From positions 1-5,622 of the forward strand of contig JAPUIM010000358.1 in the NCBI GenBank assembly GCA_027297025.1: a stretch of 5,622 nt of DNA, in the 5' to 3' direction. The notes beneath the pieces are model-generated. The model made no database searches, was not told the origin of the DNA, and worked only from the letters and a program-made list of their open reading frames with translations. Positions within the stretch are counted from its first letter, which is position 1; each line of letters opens with the position of its first letter. The DNA comes from Bacteroidota bacterium (GTDB lineage: Bacteria; Bacteroidota; Bacteroidia; Cytophagales; Cyclobacteriaceae). Position numbers and translations under genes: made by a program. Below are positions 1 to 5,622 of this stretch, piece by piece.

Positions 1-422
1 GAGGCACCGGTAAACAGCTTTCGATCGACCTCCTGAAAACCGGTGATTACTACTGGATTAAGGAATGATGTGGCCTCCTTCAAAGTGACTTGAAGGGTAC
101 CGGTTTTGGAAACAGTAACCTTGGTGGTTTCCATACCTACCATTCTTATTATTAATACCTGGCCTGCCGGAGCCTGGAGGGTGAAATTGCCATCGATATC
201 GGAAACCGTTCCCTCAGTAGTATTCTCGAGGATAATGTTAGCTCCAGGAAGTGGTGAACCACTCTCATCTAAAACGGTTCCTTGAACTGATTGAGAATCC
301 TGGGCTATAAGAGTGGAAATAGGGAGCGAAATGAGCAAACTCAATAATGCCCACTTGGATCTTAAAATTGCCAGGGGGTGAAGTACGTGAGGAAAATAAT
401 TAATCTGTAGAAGTTTGATCAT
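1..422 (-). CDS. SusC/RagA-like TonB-linked outer-membrane transporter, N-terminal part (cut by left window edge)
   Basis: Partial gene: 140 codons are readable from ATG at 422 down to base 3, with no stop. An in-frame TAA lies directly before the ATG (423-425), so no upstream start is possible. Residues 1-23 form a long, weakly basic n-region, 24-39 a hydrophobic core, and the likely signal peptidase site follows A40 (TLIA/QD). Residues 46-115 match a carboxypeptidase-regulatory-like (CarboxypepD_reg) beta-sandwich: GTVLDESGSPLPGAN, then DGNF at 77-80 and a closing LQVTL. Residues 124-140 (VVITGFQEVDRKLFTGA) resemble the segment that leads into the TonB plug of SusC proteins. The known family role is TonB-driven import of glycans or peptides with a SusD lipoprotein; substrate cannot be inferred here. 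Full members are usually near 1000 residues, so most of the plug and all of the barrel lie outside. The family call is strong; the exact subfamily is uncertain. Confidence 0.9.
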   Translation of the reverse strand, partial: MIKLLQINYFPHVLHPLAILRSKWALLSLLISLPISTLIAQDSQSVQGTVLDESGSPLPGANIILENTTEGTVSDIDGNFTLQAPAGQVLIIRMVGMETTKVTVSKTGTLQVTLKEATSFLNPVVITGFQEVDRKLFTGA

Positions 423-449
423 TTACAGCCTTTTAATCTATAAATCGCC

Positions 450-481
450 GAATTTTACTACGGAACATACTATACCACAAA
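450..481 (-). promoter_or_regulatory. Candidate proximal promoter of the SusC-like gene
   Basis: On the minus strand a TTTG (478-481) is followed after 20 bases by TAAAATTC (450-457). The Bacteroidota consensus is TTTG, about 19-21 bases, TAnnTTTG. The -33 element is exact, but the -7 element matches only 4 of 6 fixed bases. Transcription from here would give a leader of roughly 20 bases before the ATG at 422. The match is weak and the call rests mainly on position. Confidence 0.25.
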
Positions 482-487
482 AAAAAT

Positions 488-502
488 ACCAATAATATTG
501 GT
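488..502. promoter_or_regulatory. 15-bp perfect palindrome upstream of the SusC-like gene, possible operator
   Basis: ACCAATAATATTGGT has seven paired bases on each side of a central A. It lies 65 bp upstream of the SusC-like ATG and 6 bp upstream of the -33 element of the proximal promoter candidate. This is where an activator site would sit, about 50 bases before the inferred transcription start. SusC genes are commonly controlled by local regulators, but no regulator gene is visible here. In AT-rich DNA a chance origin remains possible. Confidence 0.3.
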
Positions 503-656
503 TCATCTAAAAATCCTCTATTAATAATGGATAAATTTATCAATAAGTTCTGTAAGCCTGGGGGAATTTTCTAAAATTTGTAAATGCACAAATCCAATCG
601 CTCTACAATCCAATATTTGTAACCCAAATTGGGGGATGTGGCAGTATCGGGTATCT

Positions 657-690
657 CAATTTTAATACTATTATTCAATTATATGACAAA
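657..690 (-). promoter_or_regulatory. Candidate distal promoter of the SusC-like gene
   Basis: On the minus strand TTTG (687-690) is followed after 22 bases by TAAAATTG (657-664), which matches 5 of 6 fixed bases of the Bacteroidota -7 element TAnnTTTG. The spacing is at the long end of the accepted range. Use of this site would give a leader of about 230 bases containing all the downstream dyads. It competes with the proximal candidate at 450-481; sequence alone cannot decide between them. Confidence 0.25.
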
Positions 691-750
691 AGTATGTCAG
701 GTGGACTAAAATTCCGTGTAGAGCTGGGAGCTAGACCTCTATATTCACAA

Positions 751-972
751 CTATTTTTGGTCTGAATCTTCCTGCTGATCAGGCCGATCTTTGTGTTTCT
801 TATAATAGGAATAGTTGGATCCCAATAAAGCGATTGACAAGCCAGTGAGTATCAACAGCATCAAACTATTGCCTGTTTCATCATGTGTGAAATTTTGTAC
901 CAAAGCTAACAGGCAAACAATGATGGCTAAAACGGACAGGCCGATGGCTATGAGGCTGATCTTTTTTCTCAC
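751..972 (-). CDS. Small two-helix membrane protein of unknown function (73 aa, GTG start)
   Basis: I do not recognise a family. The reading frame starts with GTG at 970-972; an in-frame TAA 15 bases upstream rules out any start much further up. Residues 2-4 are RKK, 5-26 form a first hydrophobic helix, 27-35 (NFTHDETGN) a short polar loop, and 36-51 a second hydrophobic helix. A charged hydrophilic tail, 56-73 (YYKKHKDRPDQQEDSDQK), follows. Basic residues before helix 1 and after helix 2 predict a hairpin in the inner membrane with both ends in the cytoplasm. One cysteine (C20) lies inside helix 1, and there is no signal-peptidase or lipobox motif. It lies 58 bases beyond the nrd terminator on the same strand, so it would need its own promoter or read-through. 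I see no good TAnnTTTG match upstream. The clear hairpin pattern and basic/acidic tail argue for a real gene, but conservation has not been tested. Confidence 0.6.
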   Translation of the reverse strand: MRKKISLIAIGLSVLAIIVCLLALVQNFTHDETGNSLMLLILTGLSIALLGSNYSYYKKHKDRPDQQEDSDQK

Positions 973-1030
973 TATTTGCCTTGTTTATGATTTGATCACA
1001 AAAAAAGAGATTACCCTAAATTAACAGCTA

Positions 1031-1064
1031 AAAAAACAGCCCCAAAAATTTGGGGCTGTTTTTT
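1031..1064 (-). terminator. Rho-independent terminator of the nrdBA operon
   Basis: CAGCCCC (1037-1043) pairs with GGGGCTG (1052-1058) across an A/T-rich loop. The flanking six A and six T (1031-1036 and 1059-1064) extend the pairing. On the minus strand the hairpin starts about 30 bases after the nrdA stop and ends in six U. Because the A and T tracts are symmetric, it could also stop plus-strand transcription, although no plus-strand gene ends here. Confidence 0.9.
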
Positions 1065-1094
1065 GTTTATTGAAAAATTAATTGGAGACTATCA

Positions 1095-3485
1095 TCAACT
1101 GCCACAGGCTATACAATCATCGGGATCATCCAATGAGCATTGTACATCCGCTTGTTTTTGTGCCAGAATTTGCTCCTCAGTTGGTTCGATAGATGTAGTT
1201 TCTACCTTTTCCAAATTTTCCTTTTGGATGGTGAACTTAATAGCGTCAGTGGCCGCCTTGGACCTCAGATAATACATTCCGGTCTTAAGTCCTTTTTTCC
1301 AGGCATAAAAATGCATAGAACTTAATTTGCCAAAGTTGGGATCCTGGATATGAATATTCATGCTTTGACTTTGACAGATGAAGGCTCCCCGGTCTGCAGC
1401 CATATCAATAATAGCTTTTTGAGAAATTTCCCAAACCGTTTTGTAGAGATCTTTAATATTTTTGGGTATTTCAGGGAAATTCTGAATGGAACCATTGGCT
1501 TCCATCAATCTGTCTTTCATGCTTTCATTCCACAAACCCAGTTTTATCAAATCCTTGAGCAGGTGTTTGTTAACTACTATAAATTCCCCGGAAAGCACCC
1601 TTCGGGTGTATATGTTGGAAGTATAAGGCTCGAAACATTCATTGTTGCCCAATATTTGGGAGGTGGAAGCGGTGGGCATGGGTGCCACCAGCAGGGAGTT
1701 GCGTACTCCATATTTTTTCACTTCTTTTTTCAATGCATTCCAGTCCCATCGACCTGAATCAGGAGTGATTCCCCACATATCGAACTGAAAAATACCTTTG
1801 GAGACTGGTGAGCCTTTATAGCTTTCATAGGCTCCTTCCTTCTTGGCCAGATCTTTAGAAGCGCTCATGGAAGCATAATAGATAGTTTCAAAAATATCCT
1901 TATTGAATCCTTTGGCTTCAGGTGAATCAAAAGGCATTTTCAACTTAATAAAGGTGTCAGCCAAACCCTGAACGCCAACACCGATAGGACGATGTTTCAT
2001 ATTGGAGTTGCGGGCTTCCGGTACAGGATAATAGTTGATATCGATCACCTTATTAAGGTTTTTGGTTACCACGTAAGTAACATCATACAATTTTTGGTGA
2101 TCAAATTTAAATTCTTCGGTTACAAACTTGGGTAAGGCAATTGAGGCAAGATTACAAACAGCCACTTCATCCTTAGAGGTATACTCCATGATCTCTGTGC
2201 ACAAATTACTGGACCTTATGACACCAAGATTTTTTTGATTGGATTTTTTGTTGGCGGGGTCCTTATAGAGCATATAAGGGGTGCCGGTTTCCATCTGAGC
2301 TTCCAGAATCTCAAACCACAGGTCCTGGGCTTTTACCTGACGGCGGAATTTCTTTTCCTTTTCATATTTGCAATATAATTTTTCAAATTCCTCTCCATAA
2401 CATTCTGCCAAACCTGGCGCTTCGTTGGGACAGAAAAGTGACCAATCTTCATTATTCTCCACCCTTTTCATAAATAGATCTGAAACCCAAAGCGCATAAA
2501 AAAGATCCCTTGCCCTTAGTTCTTCCTTGCCATGGTTCTTTTTCAGATCCAGGAATTCAAAAATATCTGCATGCCATGGTTCCAGGTAAATGGCGAAACT
2601 TCCTTTGCGTTTTCCACCTCCTTGATCCACATAGCGGGCAGTCATATCAAAATTGCGCAGCATAGGTACAATACCATTGGAAGTACCATTGGTACCTTTG
2701 ATATAGGACCCGGTGGCACGTACATTGTGGATGCTGAGCCCAATGCCACCCGCTGATTGAGATATTTTGGCACATTGTTTTAAGGTGTCGTAAATACCAT
2801 CAATGCTATCATCTTTCATAGTGAGCAGAAAGCAAGAAGACAATTGTGGCTTTGATGTTCCGGCATTGAACAGGGTCGGGGTGGCATGGGTAAACCACTT
2901 TTCTGATAAGAGATTATAAGTTTCAATTACTGCATCGATATCATCCATATGGATTCCTACTGCCACCCGCATCAGCAAGTGTTGTGGCCTCTCCACTACT
3001 TTTCCATCCAATTTCATCAAGTAAGACCTTTCCAGGGTTTTAAAACCGAAATAGTCATAACTAAAGTCCCGGTCATATATGATGGTTGAGTCCAATAACG
3101 CGGCATTCTTTTTGATCACACCATAGGCTTCTTTGGATATCAATGAAGCATTTTCACCGGTTTTGGGATCGGTATAGGTATAGAGCCTCTTCATGGTGTT
3201 GGAAAAGGACTTGCTGGTCACCTTGTGCAAGTTGGAAATGGCTACCCGGGCGGCAAGAACTGCATAGTCGGGGTGTTTAGTAGTCATGGAAGCGGCGGTT
3301 TCAGCCGCCAGATTATCAAGCTCCGCGGTAGTAACCCCATCGTAAATGCCGGTGATGACTTTTTTGGCCACATCAAGGGGCTCCACATAGTTCAAATCTA
3401 ATCCATAACATAGTCTATCAATTCGTGCGGTGATCTTATCGAATTTAACTGACTCTCTTCTTCCGTCTCTTTTTACTACTAACAT
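1095..3485 (-). CDS. nrdA: Ribonucleoside-diphosphate reductase, large (alpha) subunit, class Ia, RRM1-like
   Basis: This subunit reduces ribonucleoside diphosphates to deoxyribonucleotides, using a radical supplied by NrdB. The 796 residues are full length. Residues 1 to about 90 form an ATP-cone (starting [18 protein letters not shown]), with D57 at the position that in human RRM1 is needed for dATP inhibition. The ten-stranded barrel follows. The catalytic set is complete: redox pair C218 (QLSSCF) and C444 (AVCNLAS), thiyl-radical C429 with N427 and E431 (NLCTEI), and the radical-transfer pair Y738-Y739 (GMYYLR). The C-terminal swivel CxxC is C791/C794, ending CIACGS. Specificity loop 2 is at 287-296 ([10 protein letters not shown]). 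From memory, the whole chain aligns with human RRM1 almost without gaps, with identical numbering through C444. It is the second gene of the nrdB-nrdA operon, 27 bp after nrdB, with no Shine-Dalgarno before its ATG. A strong terminator follows. The ATP-cone implies feedback by dATP and activation by ATP. Confidence 0.98.
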   Translation of the reverse strand: MLVVKRDGRRESVKFDKITARIDRLCYGLDLNYVEPLDVAKKVITGIYDGVTTAELDNLAAETAASMTTKHPDYAVLAARVAISNLHKVTSKSFSNTMKRLYTYTDPKTGENASLISKEAYGVIKKNAALLDSTIIYDRDFSYDYFGFKTLERSYLMKLDGKVVERPQHLLMRVAVGIHMDDIDAVIETYNLLSEKWFTHATPTLFNAGTSKPQLSSCFLLTMKDDSIDGIYDTLKQCAKISQSAGGIGLSIHNVRATGSYIKGTNGTSNGIVPMLRNFDMTARYVDQGGGKRKGSFAIYLEPWHADIFEFLDLKKNHGKEELRARDLFYALWVSDLFMKRVENNEDWSLFCPNEAPGLAECYGEEFEKLYCKYEKEKKFRRQVKAQDLWFEILEAQMETGTPYMLYKDPANKKSNQKNLGVIRSSNLCTEIMEYTSKDEVAVCNLASIALPKFVTEEFKFDHQKLYDVTYVVTKNLNKVIDINYYPVPEARNSNMKHRPIGVGVQGLADTFIKLKMPFDSPEAKGFNKDIFETIYYASMSASKDLAKKEGAYESYKGSPVSKGIFQFDMWGITPDSGRWDWNALKKEVKKYGVRNSLLVAPMPTASTSQILGNNECFEPYTSNIYTRRVLSGEFIVVNKHLLKDLIKLGLWNESMKDRLMEANGSIQNFPEIPKNIKDLYKTVWEISQKAIIDMAADRGAFICQSQSMNIHIQDPNFGKLSSMHFYAWKKGLKTGMYYLRSKAATDAIKFTIQKENLEKVETTSIEPTEEQILAQKQADVQCSLDDPDDCIACGS

Positions 3486-3512
3486 TTGGTTGGTGTTTCA
3501 GGGGTTAACAGA

Positions 3513-4508
3513 TTAAAATTCTTCATCAAGGGAAAATTTGTGAGTATCGGCTTGTTTATTTTCGGTCCTTACACCGGCCTTTTGATATTCACCTACTCTC
3601 TTTTCGAAGAAATTGGTTTTCCCTTGAAGGGAAATCATTTCCATAAAATCGAATGGATTACGAGAATTATATATCCTAGGACACCTCAATTCCATCAGTA
3701 AATGGTCGGCCACAAATTCAATGTACTGACACATCAGATTGGCATTCATACCGATCAGGTCCACAGGAAGGGCATCAGTAACAAATTCCTTTTCTATTTT
3801 TACCGCATCGGCAATAATTTCAGTTACTCTTTCTACAGGGAGCTTATTTACAATATGGTTATTGTACAGCAGGCAGGCAAAATCACAATGCAATCCTTCG
3901 TCGCGGGAGATCAGCTCATTGGAAAAACTCAAGCCTGGCATCAAACCCCTCTTTTTCATCCAAAAAATGGAGCAAAAACTTCCGGAAAAGAAAATGCCTT
4001 CTACTGCCGCAAAAGCAATTAGTCTCTCAGCGAAACTGGCACTATCAATCCAGCGTAATGCCCATTCCGCCTTTTTCTTGACACAATCCATGGTGTCTAT
4101 GGCATGGAATAAACGATCTTTCTCCTCAGGGTCCTTGACATAGGTGTCGATCAGCAATGAGTAGGTTTCGGAATGAATATTTTCAACAGCTATTTGAAAA
4201 CCGTAGAAAAATTTGGCTTCTGTATACTGAACTTCTGCCACAAAATTTTCAGCCAGATTTTCATTGACGATACCATCGCTGGCGGCAAAAAAGGCCAATA
4301 CATGGGAGATAAAATGACGTTCACCGTCATTGAGATTTACCCAGTCTTTGAGATCCTGGCTAAGATCAATTTCTTCCGCGGTCCAGAAACTCGCTTCATG
4401 TTTTTTATAAAACTCCCAGATATCATCATGTTGTATAGGGAACAATACAAACCGGTCTTTATTTTCTTTCAGAATCGGCTCCGTTATAGTGATAGTATTC
4501 TCACTCAT
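3513..4508 (-). CDS. nrdB: Ribonucleoside-diphosphate reductase, small (beta) subunit, class Ia, RRM2-like
   Basis: NrdB assembles a dinuclear metal site and a stable tyrosyl radical, which it passes to NrdA. All expected residues are present in the 331-residue chain. Metal ligands are D78 (AASDG), E109 and H112 (ENIH), E170 (AAVEG), E204 and H207 (RDEGLH). The radical tyrosine is Y116, in [13 protein letters not shown], so this is a Y-type class Ia protein and not a phenylalanine-type class Ic one. Radical-transfer candidates are W42 (ASFW), D203 and Y308 (GEYQ). The C-terminal FSLDEEF is the tail expected to dock on NrdA and resembles the mammalian FTLDADF tail. Compared with mammalian RRM2 it lacks roughly 60 N-terminal residues and is two residues shorter near 155. 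It is the first gene of the operon; the ATG at 4506-4508 gives the normal bacterial N-terminus ([12 protein letters not shown], then the conserved RFVLFPI), and no Shine-Dalgarno is visible. Confidence 0.98.
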   Translation of the reverse strand: MSENTITITEPILKENKDRFVLFPIQHDDIWEFYKKHEASFWTAEEIDLSQDLKDWVNLNDGERHFISHVLAFFAASDGIVNENLAENFVAEVQYTEAKFFYGFQIAVENIHSETYSLLIDTYVKDPEEKDRLFHAIDTMDCVKKKAEWALRWIDSASFAERLIAFAAVEGIFFSGSFCSIFWMKKRGLMPGLSFSNELISRDEGLHCDFACLLYNNHIVNKLPVERVTEIIADAVKIEKEFVTDALPVDLIGMNANLMCQYIEFVADHLLMELRCPRIYNSRNPFDFMEMISLQGKTNFFEKRVGEYQKAGVRTENKQADTHKFSLDEEF

Positions 4509-5017
4509 TCTGCACAGTTTTAAGTTGGTTAATTATTAAATAAAATAAGTTGTTTATTAAAAAAGAAAACCGAAGCTCGATGCAAAAGCAAATTGGTTGC
4601 TGGATGGTTGTTTTTAAGTAATTTGCTTCTTAGCACTTTATTGAGAAATGATTTTAAATTTCAAATTCGGATTTTATCATGTGAGTATACAAATAAAGTA
4701 AATTCAGGCTTAAAAATCAAAAGGTTGGTAACCAAAAAAAAAGGCCTTTTAGGCTGTAAATGGACTATTTTGAATGAATAGCAGGCATATATACCATTGA
4801 TATTTAGCTTATTAAATATGGCAGTTACAATAATAACTTCATTACTAAAAATAAATTGTTTTTTTTCAAATTCCAAGATCTTGATGTCCGGGAAACACTC
4901 ACCCTTGATGGTTATCGAAAAAAAAGGCAATGTACTTGATCGGGGTTTGCTTTTAATTGAAAATGACCTACTTTTGCAGTCCATTTTGCATTGAAGAGCG
5001 ATAAAAAAGAAAATTTC
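4509..5017. other. Divergent intergenic region between nrdB and rplU
   Basis: About 500 bases, strongly AT-rich, without a credible gene. The open frames that cross it have low-complexity, AT-driven composition and overlap the rplU promoter. It must carry the nrdBA promoter (minus) and it carries the rplU promoter (plus, 4946-4976). I could not find a good TAnnTTTG element for nrdB, nor a recognisable pair of NrdR boxes. Adjacent dyads TTGGTAACCAA (4725-4735) and AAAAGGCCTTTT (4739-4750), joined by a nine-A run, lie near the middle. An 8-base inverted repeat, ACTTTATT/AATAAAGT, has its arms at 4635-4642 and 4692-4699. Confidence 0.6.
4946..4976 (+). promoter_or_regulatory. Bacteroidota-type promoter of rplU-rpmA
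   Basis: TTTG (4946-4949), a 19-base spacer, then TACTTTTG (4969-4976) match the Bacteroidota primary-sigma consensus TTTG...TAnnTTTG at every fixed base and at the right spacing. Transcription would start near 4983, leaving a leader of about 35 bases before the rplU ATG. That is too short for a large ribosomal-protein leader structure. Confidence 0.8.
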
Positions 5018-5332
5018 ATGTACGCGATTGTAGATATAGCCGGACAACAGCTAAAAGTATCAAAGGACCAACAGGTATACACCCCCAAATTGGAGGGCAA
5101 AGAAGGGGATAAGGTTGAATTTGATCAGGTATTGTTATTTGATGATAATGGAAAGGTGCAAGTGGGTGCACCTACTATCAAAGGAGCTAAGGTTTCCGGT
5201 AAAATTTTGGAACATGGACGGGGAGACAAAGTGATGGTGTTTAAGAAGAAAAAGAGAAAAGGGTATAAAGTAAAAAATGGTCACCGTCAGGACTATACTA
5301 AATTGGTCATCGAATCGATAAAAGGTAAATAA
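5018..5332 (+). CDS. rplU: 50S ribosomal protein L21
   Basis: L21 binds 23S rRNA in the large ribosomal subunit. The protein is 104 residues, the normal length (E. coli has 103). The start is the ATG at 5018, giving [18 protein letters not shown], the standard L21 N-terminus. A frame extension to a TTG at 4991 would add nine unconserved residues and begin only about 8 bases after the inferred transcription start, so it is rejected. The basic RNA-binding segment and family signature lie at about 74-97 ([20 protein letters not shown]). The sequence before the ATG is A-rich (ATAAAAAAGAAAATTTC) with no Shine-Dalgarno, as is common in this phylum. It is the first gene of the rplU-rpmA operon. Confidence 0.97.
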   Translation: MYAIVDIAGQQLKVSKDQQVYTPKLEGKEGDKVEFDQVLLFDDNGKVQVGAPTIKGAKVSGKILEHGRGDKVMVFKKKKRKGYKVKNGHRQDYTKLVIESIKGK

Positions 5333-5334
5333 CT

Positions 5335-5610
5335 ATGGCACATAAAAAAGGAGCCGGTAGTTCAAGGAACGGAAGGGAATCGCATAGTAAACGGCTAGGA
5401 GTAAAGATCTTTGGTGGACAGTTCGCCAAAGCCGGCAATATTATAGTCAGACAAAGGGGTACCAAACACCATCCCGGAAACAATGTAGGTATGGGTCGTG
5501 ACCATACTTTGTTTGCATTAATTACCGGAACGGTGAATTTCAAGAAACATCGTCAAAACAGATCCTTCGTTAGTGTTGAGGCTTTAGAAGCTGAGACCAA
5601 GAGTAAATAA
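5335..5610 (+). CDS. rpmA: 50S ribosomal protein L27
   Basis: L27 sits at the base of the central protuberance, and its N-terminal tail reaches the peptidyl-transferase centre. The 91 residues cover the whole family: [18 protein letters not shown], then [38 protein letters not shown] and [11 protein letters not shown]. The protein begins directly at the conserved AHKKG, without the cleaved N-terminal extension known from Firmicutes. The C-terminal tail after about residue 82 is short and charged. The ATG follows the rplU stop after two bases, so the genes are very likely co-transcribed and translationally coupled; AAAGG at the end of rplU (about 10 bases upstream) may help initiation. The stop is at 5608-5610 and only 12 bases follow, so the operon's end is not visible. 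Confidence 0.98.
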   Translation: MAHKKGAGSSRNGRESHSKRLGVKIFGGQFAKAGNIIVRQRGTKHHPGNNVGMGRDHTLFALITGTVNFKKHRQNRSFVSVEALEAETKSK

Positions 5611-5622
5611 ACACCGATATAA

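Larger units (their letters stand above)
423..750. other. Gene-free region between the small membrane-protein gene and the SusC-like gene
   Basis: No credible coding frame is seen on either strand. The stretch is AT-rich and holds several short symmetric elements: the palindrome at 488-502, ATTTGT/ACAAAT arms at 576-593, CCCAAATTGGG at 623-633, and TGACA/TGTCA arms at 684-699. An 8-base direct repeat, AATCCAAT, occurs at 591-598 and 607-614. None is followed by a T-run on the minus strand that would make it a clear terminator for the small gene. It most likely serves as promoter and leader for the SusC-like gene. Confidence 0.55.

Noticed and set aside
815..1024. 69-residue plus-strand open frame opposite the small membrane-protein gene
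   Set aside because: No membrane or domain logic, whereas the minus-strand frame has a coherent helix-loop-helix-tail pattern; only one is likely real.
1350..1757. 135-residue plus-strand open frame inside nrdA
   Set aside because: It is antisense to strongly conserved nrdA codons and has no recognisable domain; a shadow frame.
3702..4143. Two overlapping plus-strand open frames antisense to nrdB
   Set aside because: Both are shadows of the conserved nrdB coding sequence.
3513..4508. Possibility that NrdB is a class Ic (Mn/Fe, tyrosine-free) subunit
   Set aside because: The radical tyrosine Y116 is present in the IHSETYSLL context with all six standard ligands.
4739..4750. AAAAGGCCTTTT as a rho-independent terminator
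   Set aside because: The core is only GGCC with no usable loop or long U-tract, and no gene ends next to it on either strand.
4593..4781. 62-residue plus-strand open frame in the nrdB/rplU spacer
   Set aside because: It lies in AT-rich DNA containing the dyads and a nine-A run; no family or initiation signal supports it.
4797..4994. 65-residue plus-strand open frame before rplU
   Set aside because: It starts with TTG, contains the entire rplU promoter, and shows no coding character.
4991..5017. Upstream TTG extension of rplU by nine residues
   Set aside because: L21 proteins begin at MYAIV; the extension is unconserved and would begin almost at the inferred transcription start near 4983.
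4661..5047. 128-residue minus-strand open frame across the rplU promoter
   Set aside because: Composition is AT-driven (rich in F, I, K, N) without domain pattern, it overlaps the rplU promoter and start antisense, and it has no recognisable family.
1..5622. Mobile element, CRISPR array, tRNA, phage or defence system
   Set aside because: No transposase, spaced identical repeats, cloverleaf or anticodon arm, integrase or defence domain was seen; the coding content is housekeeping plus one transporter fragment and one unknown small protein.

Overview
The window reads as a chromosomal segment from a member of the Bacteroidota. Four lines point this way. The left end holds the start of a SusC/RagA-type TonB-linked outer-membrane protein. 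The ribosomal-protein operon has a textbook Bacteroidota promoter (TTTG, 19 nt, TACTTTTG). The starts of nrdB, nrdA and rplU lack Shine-Dalgarno sequences. The ribonucleotide reductase is of the RRM1/RRM2-like kind common in this phylum. Genus cannot be told from the sequence alone. Genes are moderately AT-rich and the spacers strongly so.

Layout, left to right. (1) 1-422, minus strand: the first 140 codons of a SusC-like transporter that runs off the left edge. (2) 423-750: gene-free leader region with several short dyad symmetries and two weak candidate promoters for the SusC gene. (3) 751-972, minus: a 73-residue two-helix membrane protein of unknown function with a GTG start. (4) 1031-1064: a strong, nearly symmetric rho-independent terminator closing the nrd operon. 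(5) 3485-1095 (nrdA) and 4508-3513 (nrdB), minus: a two-gene operon in the order nrdB-nrdA, 27 bp apart, encoding a complete class Ia ribonucleotide reductase. (6) 4509-5017: a divergent, AT-rich intergenic region with the rplU promoter at its right end. (7) 5018-5332 and 5335-5610, plus: rplU and rpmA, ribosomal proteins L21 and L27, two bases apart. Only 12 bases follow rpmA.

How the genes work together. NrdB generates and stores the tyrosyl radical at a dinuclear metal site. NrdA holds the active site and allosteric sites and makes deoxynucleotides for DNA synthesis. L21 and L27 are paired parts of the large ribosomal subunit. The SusC-like protein would import a polymeric or oligomeric nutrient across the outer membrane, but its usual SusD partner lies outside the window. 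These are mostly housekeeping functions. I found no mobile element, CRISPR array, tRNA, rRNA or defence system, and no convincing undescribed multi-gene system. The parts most worth a second look are the unknown two-helix protein, the dyad-rich SusC leader, the eukaryote-like reductase with an altered specificity loop, and the long nrdB/rplU divergent spacer.
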